64,000 nucleotides of DNA, from the NCBI GenBank assembly GCA_013398615.1, contig VZSR01000479.1:1398689-1462688 (forward strand), given 5' to 3'. The notes beneath the pieces were generated by a model. That model worked only from the letters and a program-made list of their open reading frames with translations. It had not been told where the DNA came from and searched no databases. Both the position numbers and the translations under genes were made by a program. The DNA comes from Brachypodius melanocephalos. Its lineage: Eukaryota > Chordata > Aves > Passeriformes > Pycnonotidae. Every line of letters starts with the position of its first letter. Position 1 is the stretch's first letter. Positions 11,706-25,642 of the stretch are shown here, piece by piece.

Positions 11706-14700
11706 TGACTAAAAAAGTTTCATGCAGGAATGTGGGGCAGGTTCAAGGAGGAAAATATTGCATGAACAGCATCGAATTGAGGCTGGGTTTGCTATCACAT
11801 GGTGTAGGACCTGAATAACTGAGATAGTATCAACAAATTGCCAGGTCAGACAAGTAATTTGTTGCCTTTATTAGAAACTGAAGAGAAACCAAGACAGACA
11901 ATGGTGCGGCAGTACAGGTGATGTCAATGAAGATGAAGAAAATCAGGTACATTTTACTGAGTGAGATACTGAGAGATTTTAACTTAATAGGCAAAAGTAC
12001 AAGTCCCAGCCTGGCTTGCAGATCTGAACAAGACTTGTCTTTTTGAAAGGGGTGAGGAAGAAGAGGGAGGAGTGTTGAGATATTAACCACCTTGTTTTGG
12101 CTATGATTATTATTGTAAAAAGTCAATGAAACACAGCAGAGACAGAAAAACACTAAGTGAAAGAAGAAAATCAGAATGGGAGTGTTAGTTTTACAACCTA
12201 TTCAACACATTACAGTGTGAAAGATACAATTTAAAGCTATAAGGTAATATTTGGATCTTTATTTCCAGTGTTTGCTACAACCTTTCTTCTGTACTTTCGG
12301 AATTCACATTTTTAAAAAAGCGTAATTCAAACTCTAGACAAAGTCCTGTAAGACACTGTTCTGTAAGAACAGTGTGAACACAGAGCTCCTTTGCTGTCTT
12401 GGTCCTTTTCTGACAAAGCCTGACAAACAGTCCCTCTGTTCCTAACAAGTCTGTTTTATATAACAAGCTTGTTTTGAACAAGTATTTTTGAAGTATTTTA
12501 AGAAACACCTATGTCTGTAATGATTTCTATAAACTCTTCTGCTTACTGGTTAATCTAACAGCTTTGCACATCACTTCAGCAAACAGAGAAAGGAAACCTG
12601 TACCCTTTTGCTTCTTGTGTGACAAGTTTTTATACAAGAATATATTTTCACATAATATAATGGGGCTTTTCATACTTTCTTTTTCTTAAGATTTTCATTT
12701 CCTTTTACTTTTCAGGAGCTTTGATTGAGAAAAAAAATTCAAAGGTATAGTTCATGCTTACAGCCTCTTCTACACCCAGTCCCCTCATATCTGACATAAC
12801 CAATTATCCAAACAATGCTACCAGCACCTTCATTTCTGCTGAACCATACATAGTCCTTTCAATCACTCCTGAAATTACTGACTGGGAGCTTTTGTGAACC
12901 CCTTCTAAAATGGATATGCTCGTATTCATCATCATTTCTCTCAGTTTCATTAGTCTGCATTTTTCTGTGATGAACAGAGCTTGAATTGACAGCTTTATTT
13001 TTAATGTTTCCTGAACTCTGTTGTTTTCATTTACCTAACAGCTTATGGTACTCCAGCTGAAGCTGAGTTCTCTGTGAACATGCTTTCTGTTTGCTGCTGC
13101 TGGATTACAATGAACATAATTAATAAAACAGCACTAGGTAAGTCAAGCAGCGTGTCAGACATGAGACGTGACAAACTGAGTCGAACAGATTCAGTTTTAT
13201 ATCTGTTGCTTGGTGAAATGCCCAAAAAGTTACCAGAGAGGGTGCCAAGAGATTAAATCTTCATGTTAATAGCATAGAAAAATCAATATTACCTTCAAGA
13301 GACTGTTGATAAAAGATTATAAAAATATTTTCTTTTCTGGGTAACCACTGTGCCTGTTGCCCTTATATTTTAAATTCTTTATTAGGACATTTGAAATACT
13401 CTCAGTGATGTAATTACTGTAATTTTTTTACTTTTATGGATTCAAGTTTAAGAGTTTGTTTTTGCCTATTCCTTTGGGGGGTATAGTTCCCTAGCATTTA
13501 GAAAAATTTGATTTCCAACAAGGGCACAAAATATATATTGCATGTAGGAAGAATGATCATTAATTTAATTTGCATGTAAAATATCTATGTGTGTGTTTGA
13601 TCTACGTTTCTTTCATTGTGGTTTCCATTTACTTTCTTCTGAATAAAACCAGGTAAGTCACCTAGATAGCTAACATTAAATGTATATTTAGTCCCTTTTA
13701 AAACACCAAAGGAAAATTGTGAAGATACTTGTGCATGTAACTGCCCTCCGAGGGGACTTTATGAAAATGGAATATATCACACAGCTCATCTTATACATCT
13801 CAAAGAAACTCTGCCTGTAAAGTTTAGAAAATCGTGGCCTTCAGCATCTTTATGCTGAAATAACAAAGCTTGTAGTTTTATTGCAGGGCAGTTGAGTAGA
13901 TGAACAATACATCCCATAAAATCTCAAATGAAGCTGCTATTTCCCAAGCATTGTTATTCTCTAAATCTGATCTAGGCTCCCTTATCTCCCGTGCTTTTCT
14001 CTAAGCAGATTATAATTGATCAGACTTATCAGTAATGTGGTATCTTGAGTTTATTATTTCATGAGCTCATGATGAAAGGGTTTTTCCCCTGCCCCACACT
14101 GAAAACATTTTATATGTGCTGCCTGTGGTAGCACTGACCACTTCCCAGCTATCTCAGTGCAGATTAACATCTCATTTATTCTCCCACTTTTGCCTCAAGG
14201 TCTCTCAGTGCTGTTACTCCACAGTCATTTCCTCTCAGGTGTATCAGTTCCCTTTTTTCCCTGATGAACTTTCCTATGTTCATTATGAAATTTTACTAAG
14301 ATAATCTTTTGACAAGATAAAGCAATAAATAAACTTTTTGGGTTTTTTAAATTCCTGAACGGGGATGCTGAAAAGGAAGAGCCTAAAAATCACCATGTGA
14401 ATGCTGTAATGCTGTTTCTTTCTCTTTATCAGAGGAGGCACATTTTTTGACAAGCTGCTTAAGTAGTTTCATAAATATTTTTGTCATAATTTATATTGGT
14501 AAAACACCCCAAACAATTTTCTTCAAATGAATTGCAGCCAATGCAGTAATTACAGCCATTCTGAAGGGGCAAGTAGAATTTATTGTTGCTTTCATTACAG
14601 TGACATGAGAGATACTATTCCTCATTGTTCAACACAATTTTGTCTCCATATTTAGATTTACACTGTAAAATATTCCTACCTCATTAAAAAAAAAACCTAA

Positions 14701-17700
14701 ATCAAAAGAATCCATTGAAAAGATATATTAAAAATTGTCAGCATAATTACTGCTGATTTTGTGAATACCATGTATCTGTTTCCTTATAAGACTGATGGGG
14801 AAGCTTGATGTATGTGATGAAGATAGATACAGATTCAAAATCTGTTTGTTATTTGCTTATGGATGTTAATTAACCAATTTCCTACAAATTGTGCACTGAT
14901 GAATGGAGGAATCTTCCCACATCCTATGGGCAATGACCACACTGCAAATACTCAGTCCCTCATATCCTTGCTTTGATAATCTATAGTCTAAAATTTCAAG
15001 GTCTGCGTAGGAAAGGATCATTTTACAGCTCTAAGTTATAGACCTGAACTATTATGACTTTCTGTGGGAAAACTGTGGAAGAGACCTGCCATGAAGTTAA
15101 AATTACTGGAGAAATGCAGCTCCTTTTTTGTGGTTTGTTGCTTTATTCCACAACAGAATACACAGGAAACAGAATCATGTGTAGACCTGTGCATAAAATT
15201 TAGCAGGTTAGAATGGGCAGACTTCTTTTGAATAGTTATCAAGGGTGCTGAAATCCAACCACTCATCAAAAACAACAGTAAACAACAGTAAACAGTAGTA
15301 ATTGACTTTAAATTGATTTTTTAAAGGTGAGATATTTAAATTAAGTACCTCACTTAATTATAGATTATTTCTTTCTAGACCAATAAACAGAAGAAATATG
15401 GCTAAATTGTTTTGAATATTCAGGTTTTACATAAATGTGTTACACAAATAGTAAGAACAATGTTGTGTTTAAGATATTATAGTAAATATAATTTTTCTTA
15501 CTTTCATTCATAATACCATTTGCATTTCTGAGCTGAATATAAACCCCATAGATAAAAAGAAGTAGATTTGTGCTTAATTTTTGAGTAAAAAATAATATCA
15601 ATTTTTAAAAAGATCAAGGAACTCTGGTGCAGTACTGACCTAAAAAAGGTAAAGTTAGAATGAATGTACAAATTTACTCAAGACACAGATCTGCCAATGT
15701 TGTTAATTTTGTAAACCAAACAAAATCCACAACCTAGTGCAGGACAGAACATGCTTCCAATTCCACATAAGGTTATTGAAAGTTCACAAAATGGATGGTT
15801 TTATTTCTTAGACTCTCCTACACAACAGCTGTGCAAGATCGAAACTGGCACAATAGAAAACAGAAGTTGTTTTGTTATCATGGTTGTGATAGAATGAATT
15901 GGAAATATGAACACCTATGTCTCAAACAACTGAAAGGAAATAAATCCATAATATTCAAATCATGATTTCATACTTCTTATAGTTCACAGCCATTTGTTTC
16001 CTGTTTGAGTACACAGGATTATCTGTGCTGAGGCAGTATCTGATTTTGTCTCACTAAATCCTACACTTAAAAACCAGGAAATATTCTGACCCAAAAATAT
16101 GGAGAATATTACCTTAAATGTGTTAGTAGTCCCTGACCTTTCAGACTTGGTTAAGGAATGGACAAAATGTCAAGCAACATTTAAAGGAAGTTGAGAACTC
16201 CAGACAGGGCAGCTGGCAAGGATAAATCCAACACCAAAGATAAAGACAAAGGTCAGGGGGCAAATATATGAAAATTACTTTGTTCAAGTGAGGACAGCAA
16301 TACTGTCACACCTGTCAGTTCTTTAGAGCATCTGAAGAATAATTTCCCTTGGATCAGGACCCAAATGAGCCTTAAAATATGAGATTGTAATTCCCCTTTG
16401 GGTAAAAACCTCTTTAAACACAATGGTAGCCTCAAGATTACTGGAACAGGAACAAACAACATCCCCTGGTCACACAGAGGAACCACACTGCAGACACTCA
16501 CAGTGATGACAGATTCCTTGTTACCAGAATGCCCTCAAAGGGAAACAGGCAATGCAGGACACACAGACAAAAAGAGCTTCAGCAAATAAATGATTCAAAG
16601 CCATCAGAGCTGGAAGAGCAAAGTATTTCCTCTCTGAGTTTGGGTATATACAGACAGGTGAAAAAGTTCTTTGCTGTGACAGAAGCTTTTAGCGCATGAC
16701 TAGTTGAAGTGTGCATCTCCCTGCTCTGCAGCAGGCTGGAAGCACGAGGGAAGGGAGAGATGTGTAATCTGCATCTGTACTCAAAAGATAAAAAAAGCAG
16801 GAGCCTAGAAAGCTTAAAGTATTACTGTTGTGCAGGTAATGTGAAATCAATGGCAGCAAAACTCCTCTCAGAGCTCGCAGTGACACAGGCTGAGGCAGAG
16901 GCCCCACAGGCTGGGAAAGGGAAACAACCTCTGATGTGAGACCTGGCCCTGTGAAAACAGCCCAGAACCTGCAGATCCTTCCTAACATTGTGGGGTCTTC
17001 ATGAGAGGAGAGATGAGCATCAGGATTTAAATACCTGTCATTTAGAAAACTATGCACATGCTCAGTGCTTGGATCATAAAACTGGCCACTGACTGAAATG
17101 GAAATATAGCAAAATAAGGACATAAATTACAATAATAATTATTTTTTCTGCACTTCTTAGCAAGATAAAAGCTCTATGTCTGGTACATTTGCCCTTCTAC
17201 ATTTGTTTTTGCATTTCCCATATCTGATGGCAGAGCACACACACACTTTACAGCAAAACAATCCATATTCATATCTGAGAGTGCTTTATGTAATTCTGTC
17301 TTCAGATAATATAATTGTAATGTGAAGTGAAAAGTGCTGAATAAATTACTTATCCTGATAAGTGTTTCTCTGTAAATGAAAGTCTAAAGGCACCACAACA
17401 GTCAGGGTAACGTTCAGGCTGAAGTAGGAATTAGAATTGTAGGGTATTTTCACTGTCCTGATGGCATGAAATGAAACTAGTCAATGTACAACACATCCTT
17501 AATATTGTTTCCAAAAGAAAAAAAAACCTGATAACCTCAGATTCCTGTGAGCGTGGAATATTGAGCCAGGATTTATCAGGGCCGTAATGGATGGTAACAA
17601 TACTCACAATGATTCTGATATGAAAGTCTAACTTCAGAGTCATAACACTTCCCATGCAGTAGTGGTGCAATTCATGAATTAGGGGAAAGCATTTGACATT

Positions 17701-20700
17701 CCTTTGTTAAATAACCTGTCTCTGAGATGGAACAATGGGTCAAGATGAGTCAATTACTATTTACACATTTACCCAGCTGTGTGACAGCTGCAGCCACAGG
17801 TAGAGCGCACACTTGCTTGGGGAAAAGGCTGCTGAGAGTAGAAAAAGAACCTGAGAATTGCCACAGCCATCTTCCTTCCCAGCTTTGCTCTGTGCCCTCC
17901 TCCATCCTGCTCCCCCAGCCTCCTCCCCAATGCCAAGGAGCTTGAGCAGCGTGGCAAAATGTTAATATTTTACTGGGTAAAGAAGTGTGTTGCCAAAATT
18001 CTCCTCCCCAGAGTGAGAGCCAGAGGGGCTGAGGAGAGGTGTGAATTTACTCTGACTGCATGCTGCCCTTGGCTCAGGCTGTAATGAGCTTTCCCTCTGG
18101 AGAGGGGCAAATCCAGAGGGGCTTGGAGCACAAAAGTGAATAGAGAAGGACATTGCTTCACATTCATGTTAGTACAGGGGTGTGTTTAGAGGAGAGGGCT
18201 GTAAAACTGAAGAGAAATTGAGAGGTAAAAGGGGGAAATTAAAAGAAGAGGGAAAAGAGAAGACAAACTGTAGATCTGGGAGAAACAACAGGAAAGTGAG
18301 GAACAATAGGGAAAAAAAAGCCACCAAGGAATAAAATACTTGCAGTAGCAAGGAAGCAACAGGATAAAAAGTTACTCTTCAGTTACTGTTTTAGGGGCTT
18401 CTGCTTACCCAAAGCACAGAGATTAAACAGAAAATTATTAACAGCCAACAGAGTAAAGAATATTTATAGCCATCTATCAATGTAGAAAGTAAATTCAAGT
18501 TCATGTAGAAAGAAACATCAAACTTTCTAGCATTTAAAAAGTCAAGGTTAGATTATTTTAAATTAAATTTTAAATTCAGGTGAAATTTATAATTTGCTGA
18601 ACAGCTGCTGACATTTTTGTTTTTCCCCAGACTCCCAGAGAGGCTAGGATGCTTTATCTCAAAGAAGAGAGGGAGGACAGGAATCAAATTCTTCCTGAAA
18701 AGATGAATACATAAAAACATTCAACCCGTGATGCCTTTTGGTTCTGATCTCAATCTTAGCCTTTAAATCAGCACAACTCGCTGTCACTGAGGAGAAGATA
18801 TGGAAGAGCAAGACAAATCACACAGGCATGTGTGGGGAAGCAGCAAACCTAGCAAAGAACATTTCTAGATGAACTAACAACGCTTCATGAATAATGAACA
18901 CCAGGATGCAGCCATACAAGTTATTTCTGTCACCAGTTCCTCTGTGTAGTGCTTTCTATCAACAGAAAGTTATTTTTAAATACTTGCACAGTGTTTCTTC
19001 TTTGCTGGTGTTTACACACACTTTGCACTGATGCAGGATTAACAAATCAGATATGGTAAAAAACAGGAAACTCACTGATCTCTGGCCACAAAGAAGGTCT
19101 GGTGGTTTTAAATACCATTGTTATTTGAATTATAGAAGGTTAAGAGTGGGATTCTGAACAGTTCATGATAAACAACTGCTATAGTGATCATTTCATCTTA
19201 ATGTCAGGGATATTTCATCCTAGTGATTCAAATTTATTTTTGGTTTAGCATCTGTATGTTTCTTTAAGTCAAAGCATTGCTCTTAAAACAGGCCTCTGAC
19301 ACCAGGGGTGAAGCTCTGAAAAGTTACCTCAAGATCACAGCAGACAAGACTTATATGAGCCTTAAGTGCTGAAATTCATGAAAAAATCCATATTACAAAT
19401 AATCAGAGACAGGATAAAAATAAGTACTCATGGCAAGTTTGTCACCCAGTGTCAAAGCTGCCCATTCCTCCTTCTCGTGCCCCAAGTCCCAGCTGGATCT
19501 GCAGCAAAGGGGTTTTGTCAGGTTGACATTTCCTTTCCTTTACTTACCCAGCAGAACAAGTGGCTGCCGCAGAAAAATCTTATTCAATAAAGACCTCTCA
19601 TCTTAGATTTTGCAATCACACCCACAGAATGCCGGTGGGTCAAACACCACCAGTAATTCCATACAAACTACTGATTAAACATGAACCCTACACAAGTATT
19701 ACACCTGAAGCTGGGTAATTTTTTTTGTTTGTTTCTTCATTCTTCCACCTGTCCTAAAGAGGAAGATCTGCTTAGGGTAAACAGTTTCAGGCACCAACCC
19801 CAGCTGGAAGGCTGGCAGTCCCTGTTAATCACTCTGAGTGCATCCCTGATTTGTTTACCAGGGAAGCTGCCGCTTGTCAAGCAGCCCTGGTGCTGTTGTT
19901 TACATGCTGCAGATGTAAATCACGATGAGACCACGGTGATGTGACAGCAGCAGAATGTCCGAGCTCCTTTGAGGAGACAGGATGACAGGGAGCAGAATAG
20001 ACCTGCTCAGCTGATAATTCCTGACACCGAGCAGAGGTTGCTGATTCCAGCCAGGTTTTTTTCAGTTTTACATAAAATCGCTTCAGCGATTCACAAATAC
20101 AATCAAAGAGGAGAACCCACCTCATTTCACAGAGCTGTGGGTCACACAACAAAAGCTGCCAAAGAAGAGACAAAGAGAGAAGGCTTTTGGAGATGACATT
20201 TTGTCTTGCTTGGTGATTTCATGAGTCCACCATGCCCTTTGGCAGGGAAAAGATGCATTGCTATTAAAATAGGGAGTAGACAAGAGGACAAAGATATCTT
20301 TTATTTCTCTTCACCTAGTCTTCATTTGGAAAAAAGTAATTTCATTTAAGAGCAAACACACTGACTTAGATGCTTTCTCAAACTGGCATGCCAGCAACCC
20401 TTCAAAATTTTTCATGAACAAAGACTCATATCTGAACCAGGTCCACTGCAAACAGGAAAAGCAGAGAGATGCAGAAGACAACCTAAAATTGGTACAATAA
20501 TTTTGTCAGGGCTACACAATACATTGAAAAAACCCTAGCAAATAACATTAATTTTCGCTCTGTAAAATTACCATCTGTTAACTCTTAAACAGCTTGTTAA
20601 CACTTGTTGTGACAATGGTTTAATCCAAACCTCTTGCTGCAGTTCAGAAATACTGTAACCCAGCTCAGCTCAGTGACCCCCTTGGGCTCCACTTTGGCCT

Positions 20701-20974
20701 TCACAGAAAATGCACAGCTGGGGAAAAGGAGGAGTGGGATGTGATGATTTTGAGTGCCCATTTTGAACCACATCTAATCTGCAGAGACCAAGGAAAGCAT
20801 TTCTGATATTGTACATTCTCCAGCTGTACTTCAAAGCACGTTGACTTTTTCTAGTTTTTAAAGAGAATTTGCATACATGCTAAAATTCAGCATACAAACA
20901 AGAATGCAAGGAATAAGCTTAATGGCTTTTCCCCCAACTACCCACAGTTTTCCATTGCTAATTACTAGTCTAAC

Positions 20975-21062
20975 TTCTAGTGGAATGTGTCCCTGCCCAT
21001 GGCTGGGGGGTTGGAACTAAATAATTTTAAGGTCTTTTTCAACCCAAACCATTCTATGATTT
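20975..21062 (+). mobile_element. CR1 LINE 3' end fragment
   Basis: This is a 5'-truncated CR1 retrotransposon end, the dominant LINE of birds. Diagnostic pieces in order are TCTAGTGGAATGTGTCCC, TGCCCATGGCTGGGGGG, TTGGAACTAAATAATTTTAA, GGTCTTTTTCAACCCAAACC and the terminal ATTCTATGATT. Compared with young avian CR1 ends as I recall them, it carries several substitutions (AAATAATTTT for AGATGATCTT, for example), so it is an old copy. Only about 88 bp remain, with no reverse-transcriptase reading frame. Confidence 0.9.
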
Positions 21063-22009
21063 TAATCCACCATTCCAACTTCAATTAAACAAATTAAACA
21101 ACAACAACAAAAAACCCCAAGAAAGTATATGCTTTTAAAATAGCTTAAAATTCATCACTAGTGTCCATCCAGAAACTTGACACCCACATATATATAGAAA
21201 ACACAGCCACAAAACCACACTAGGAATTCATTTTATTCCTTTCAGTTCTCTTAACATGAGGTCATCTATTAGAGTATGGTGCACAGATATTGGTATGTAC
21301 ACTCTATTAGGGTTTAGGAACATTTTGTGTACAGATTCTGTGGTTATATCCAGGGAACACAGAAGGAAATTGGACATGTTTGGTTTGGTGTTTTCTGCTT
21401 AAGGTGATCACCAACAAGGAGGTCAGTGTCATAATATCAGAGATGCTGCTGCAAATGTCACTGTGTGGAGAGCCAGATATTCACCACTCTCACTGCCTGT
21501 CCCAGACCAGCTCAAAGTCAAACAGGAGGGCTGCTTCTCCTAGCTTTTGGCACTGTTGAGGTCATGGACAGAGTTTCTGGGATAAGCATTTGGATCAGAA
21601 ATAGATGTCAAAGCCTACATTGTCTCACCAAGTCTCTCAGGGAGGAATGGTTGACTGCAGAACGTTTCCTTCCACAAAAATTATGAGTAATGCAGCAGGG
21701 AGGAAAAACAAAGAACAGACGGCAACCTCTCACTCTCTAAACGGGGGCACTGTGTTGTCATTAATGACTAACACCAGAAAGTGTCTAGAAAAGCTGCAAC
21801 AATAAGCATAAGGGAAACTGAAGCAATAACATCACACTTTCACAGTTATAAAATCTCTCCGACATGCTTGGCAAGGAAGTTTAGTGTGAAGGGATTAGTA
21901 TATGCAAGCATGTAGTAGCAGCAGCAGAAAAAGAATGAAAAAAAACCTCTGCATTTGTTGATTAATCATGAGCATGTCCTTGAGTTCCCTTCAAACTTTT
22001 GACCATGAC

Positions 22010-22023
22010 AAAAAAAAAAAAAA
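22010..22023 (+). repeat. Poly(A), A14
   Basis: Fourteen A flanked by CCATGAC and GGAAAGAGAATG. No upstream retrogene is recognised. Confidence 0.8.
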
Positions 22024-22889
22024 GGAAAGAGAATGACACCATTTTTTGTTCTGAGAATGAAACATCAACAAGGCATCATCAAATCTGACAATTCTATAGC
22101 AATATTCTGTGTATTGCCATACATGACTGGGTGAAATTAGGGGCTGTCAAAGTCAGAAGTCCAGTAGCAATTTGAGACGGATGGATCTTGTGGAGAAAAC
22201 CTGAGCATCCTCCAAAAACTGTCTTTACCCATGAGTGTCTCCCAGCAGTTAGGTTGTTGTAAATGAGAACAGAGTTTAAAAATGGAAGAAGGTTTCATGT
22301 GAAGAAGTTAGAAGTCTTAACTAAAAGCCTGGTATCGCAAATGTGTTTTTGCTTAAAACACATCAAAATTTTGGTGCCTATGAAACCTGTCTTTTTCCAT
22401 GAGCATCGTGCCACTTTTGTATGACATAGCAATAATTTTCAGCTGTGGAATTCTGATTCTCCACCTAAAAGAAACCCATTTTCCACATAAGCCCATATTT
22501 TTTAAGGACTATGGCCCATGAAGTATCCCTTGTTTGCAGCTCGAGAAATTTCCATGAAGAGAATAGATATTTTGGGTAGCTGGTAACTGCATTGAAAGAA
22601 ATTTCAGGGCAGAAACTCACCATACAAGAATAGGGTGCATCAGGCAGGGCAGCATCTTGTTTGTGTTTGTTTTGGTCCTCACATAAGCAATTTGGGCAAA
22701 ATTATCGAGAAATCAAGTGGGTTTTTTTCCCATTTCTTCTTTTTCCTTTTTTTTTTCCCGTATTGCAATTTGTTTAGAAAAACATTTTCTAAGGTATGGC
22801 CTAAAATTTCTCAGAGCTACCAGGCAGTAATTTCCTCAGCCTAATCTCCTCCACAAGATTGTAAAAACTGTAGGATAAAAGGGGAACTG

Positions 22890-23050
22890 TGGCGATTTAC
22901 CTACTAATTAGTTGCTCTTATTAAGAGGAGTGAGATAATTGATTTTAGGATGCACTACCCCTTATTAAGACCTAATTTAACTGTATATCAAAGACTAATT
23001 AAATGGCATTACTCCATCTCACTGATGAGTTTTGATGCTTAGTGAATAGA
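22890..23050 (+). promoter_or_regulatory. Candidate conserved non-coding block, homeodomain-site cluster
   Basis: Dense TAAT cores are arranged with symmetry. ACTAATTAGT is a perfect 10-bp palindrome (22903-22912). CTCTTA-T-TAAGAG is a perfect palindrome around one T (22915-22927). CTTATTAAGA recurs near 22970, and CTAATTAAATGG lies near 23003. The sequence has no simple-repeat character. The pattern suits a homeodomain-bound enhancer, but AT-rich DNA produces TAAT by chance, so the functional call is inference. Confidence 0.35.
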
Positions 23051-25601
23051 TTTGGGTGAAAAATGAACACTCAGTAATAGATTTCTAATTCACACTGATA
23101 ACTACGAACTAAGAAGGCTGAGCAAAGGGAATTTTGGATTATCTAAAACTAACACGCTTTTTGGTATTCCTTTACAATAATAGTCTGAAGAGAAAAAAAT
23201 AAAACATTTAAACACCTGCTGAGAACTACAGGAAAGGGAAAGACAATGAAAAAGCTCTCTGTGTAAAGTGGTTATTTAAACATTTAGGTAATTTTCTTAC
23301 AGTGAGGAATTAAATTTGTGAAAAGGCTATGTGCTTTCATGTGTATTCATCTGTTTATTCTGAAGAGCTGTGTAGTTACACAGAGGGATGACAAATAATA
23401 TATACTATTTATTTGTGCCATTTTTCAAAAGCATTTAAAGAAAACAGACTCAAGAATTATTTGAATTTCTGATTATTCCAATACCTTGCAGCGTTCCAAG
23501 TTTATTTAGTGCTGAAAAGGAATGAAGAGACAGAATTACATTCCTCCAATTCTTCAAAATAGTCTGCAAGTTAAAATAAAAATGAAATAACAAAAGATTA
23601 AGTTGCTTTTGTGCAAAGGAATGGCAGGGACTGAGTTTACTAATAAATTCTTAGGGTTTGATCCTTCAATATTTTTTTAAATGAAATCATCTGTCCTAAA
23701 ATAATTCCTTTGGCAATCCAGTGTCTGGTTTAATAAAAAACAACTTACAGTAAATTTGAGTGTGTAAAGGAAATAAATGCAAAGCTTTAATCCCATCAAT
23801 CTACCCTCTAAATAAAATGTTTTGTCCTCTAGATAGAATTGCTCTGACAACACAAACCCATCGTTCTATTTAATCTGTTAGGTCATGGCCCCAGAGATTA
23901 TGATGAGCTGTCTCTCAAAGCCGCACTGTGCCACAGTACAACTGCTCTTGGATAAATCACAGCATCCTCACCCAAAAAAACCCAACGACTTCTCTACAGC
24001 TCTGGGGTGTATTTCCCCGTTTCTATTGCTTTCCTTCACTGGCAAGAATATAATTGCATATGGGAGCATCAGTCATGTGTCACTTTTCCATTCATTTATG
24101 GCCAAGGTGTGAGCATACAGAAACAACAATCTATAGCTTTTAGACATTTAAAGAAACTGTACTCACTGAAAGTTATTAATTTGAAAATAAATTTTGAAGG
24201 TATAAAGTTATGCTGTGTTAGCTGAAGGATATTTACACATTAATTATTCTTACGCTAATTCAAATAGAAATAGTAATACTGTAAGGGAAAACAAATATTT
24301 ATTTCTGCATTTGCACAAATCATATTTATAAATAGATATGTGAGCAAACTATTTATGTAAACATTCCCTAAAGAACCCTGGGTATGACCAGCCTTGCAGC
24401 CAAGTTATACATAGAAGCTTTTTGAGCAAATAATTACAACAGAGTTTATTTTGCAGTTTGTAGAAAGCGAGGAGGATTTTATATATTCAGACATTTATAT
24501 CCAAATACGTAAATGCTGCTAGAGAAAACTTGCAGCTTTCTAAAAAAGAATTAAAATGCAAATAACCTTAAATATTGCATTAAGAATATAATGCTCTTCC
24601 ATCTAATTTAAAACATGTCCTTTCTAAGCACGTGAAAGTTGCGGGCTGGATTTAGAAATACACATCCCCTGCCCTTCCCTAATCTTCACCTTCATGAATG
24701 CAGATGCACATTGGATGCAAAAATAAGTTGCTGTGCCATTAACCATCATTTTATTCCTGGTCTTGCCTAGCACCCAGTTGTTTATTACAGATATTTGCTA
24801 GATCAGCAGGTGAAGAAGGGGTGTGTTCAGGAACTTGGGGTCTAAATGCAGATGTACAGGTACTGATCCAACATGACAGGCAAAGCAACGTTGCTCTAAG
24901 ACCTATTCCCAAAAATTTAACCTGAACTTAAAAGAGGAACATGAAATATCCCACAACCCTCTGGTACTTTTACACCACTCTCTATTTTCTTTATTTGCAT
25001 TTTGTTCTTCCAAAGTTTCTGCTGGCACTTTCTGATTAACACCTTGAGAGATTACAGTACCATCACAATACTTTCATTTTCTACTTCAGGTCTCTTCTCT
25101 TCATACTTAAAACAGAGACAAATATTAAGTGAATGCAACCTTTGATCATAAAGTTCCCATTCTGCTGACATGAAAAAGATACCTCACTATTGCATAAGAA
25201 AACTACAGGAAGAAAAGTGAATAGTTTGGAGACTCCATTTTAATGTGAGAATGTTGTCTCTTAATGGAGCACTTGCTGTGATAATCACTGCAGGCTTTGC
25301 TACAGGAGTCACAGAGATTCTAGTCCTCAACATTATTAAGATGTCTGTTGGCTTAATGGCAAAAAAATAATATCAGTGCTCAATATTCTGCTACAAGGAC
25401 AGCCTCCTTTTCTGTTTTGCTGAGGACATTGGCATAAGGATGTATTTGGCATTAAAATACAGGATGTGATGCTGGAGAGAAGAACAACTATTTCAATTAA
25501 TTTCCCTGCACTGATGAAATGATTAAAATATGGGAAGTTAAGATATCTAGTTGGATTTTTTGTTGTTTACTCAGTGAGAAAGAAGAACACCAGGCAGCTA
25601 A

Positions 25602-25642
25602 ATTAAAAAACAAAACAAAAAAAAACAACCACCCAACCCAAA
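25602..25642 (+). repeat. A-rich tract with C interruptions
   Basis: AAAAAACAAAACAAAAAAAA followed by CAACCACCCAACCCAAAAC. Low complexity. Confidence 0.75.

Larger units (their letters stand above)
9751..20974. other. No gene seen; long AT-rich stretch
   Basis: Unique-looking DNA with the T- and A-rich tracts listed separately. A perfect 14-bp palindrome TCATGAGCTCATGA lies at 14059-14072. GTAAGT donor-like words at about 13138 and 13652 have no coding frame before them. Minus-strand frames of up to 144 codons around 16689-17123 have no recognisable content. Confidence 0.6.

Noticed and set aside
11393..11818. 141-codon plus-strand open frame
   Set aside because: Its second half is a translation of the A-rich/CC tract at 11622-11705, and the first half has no recognisable domain.
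13130..13150. GTAAGT donor-like site after ACTAG
   Set aside because: No coding frame or acceptor-bounded exon precedes it. Such words are frequent by chance.
16689..17123. 144-codon minus-strand open frame, the longest in the window
   Set aside because: No domain, no splice context, and composition like its surroundings. One frame of this length is expected by chance in 64 kb.
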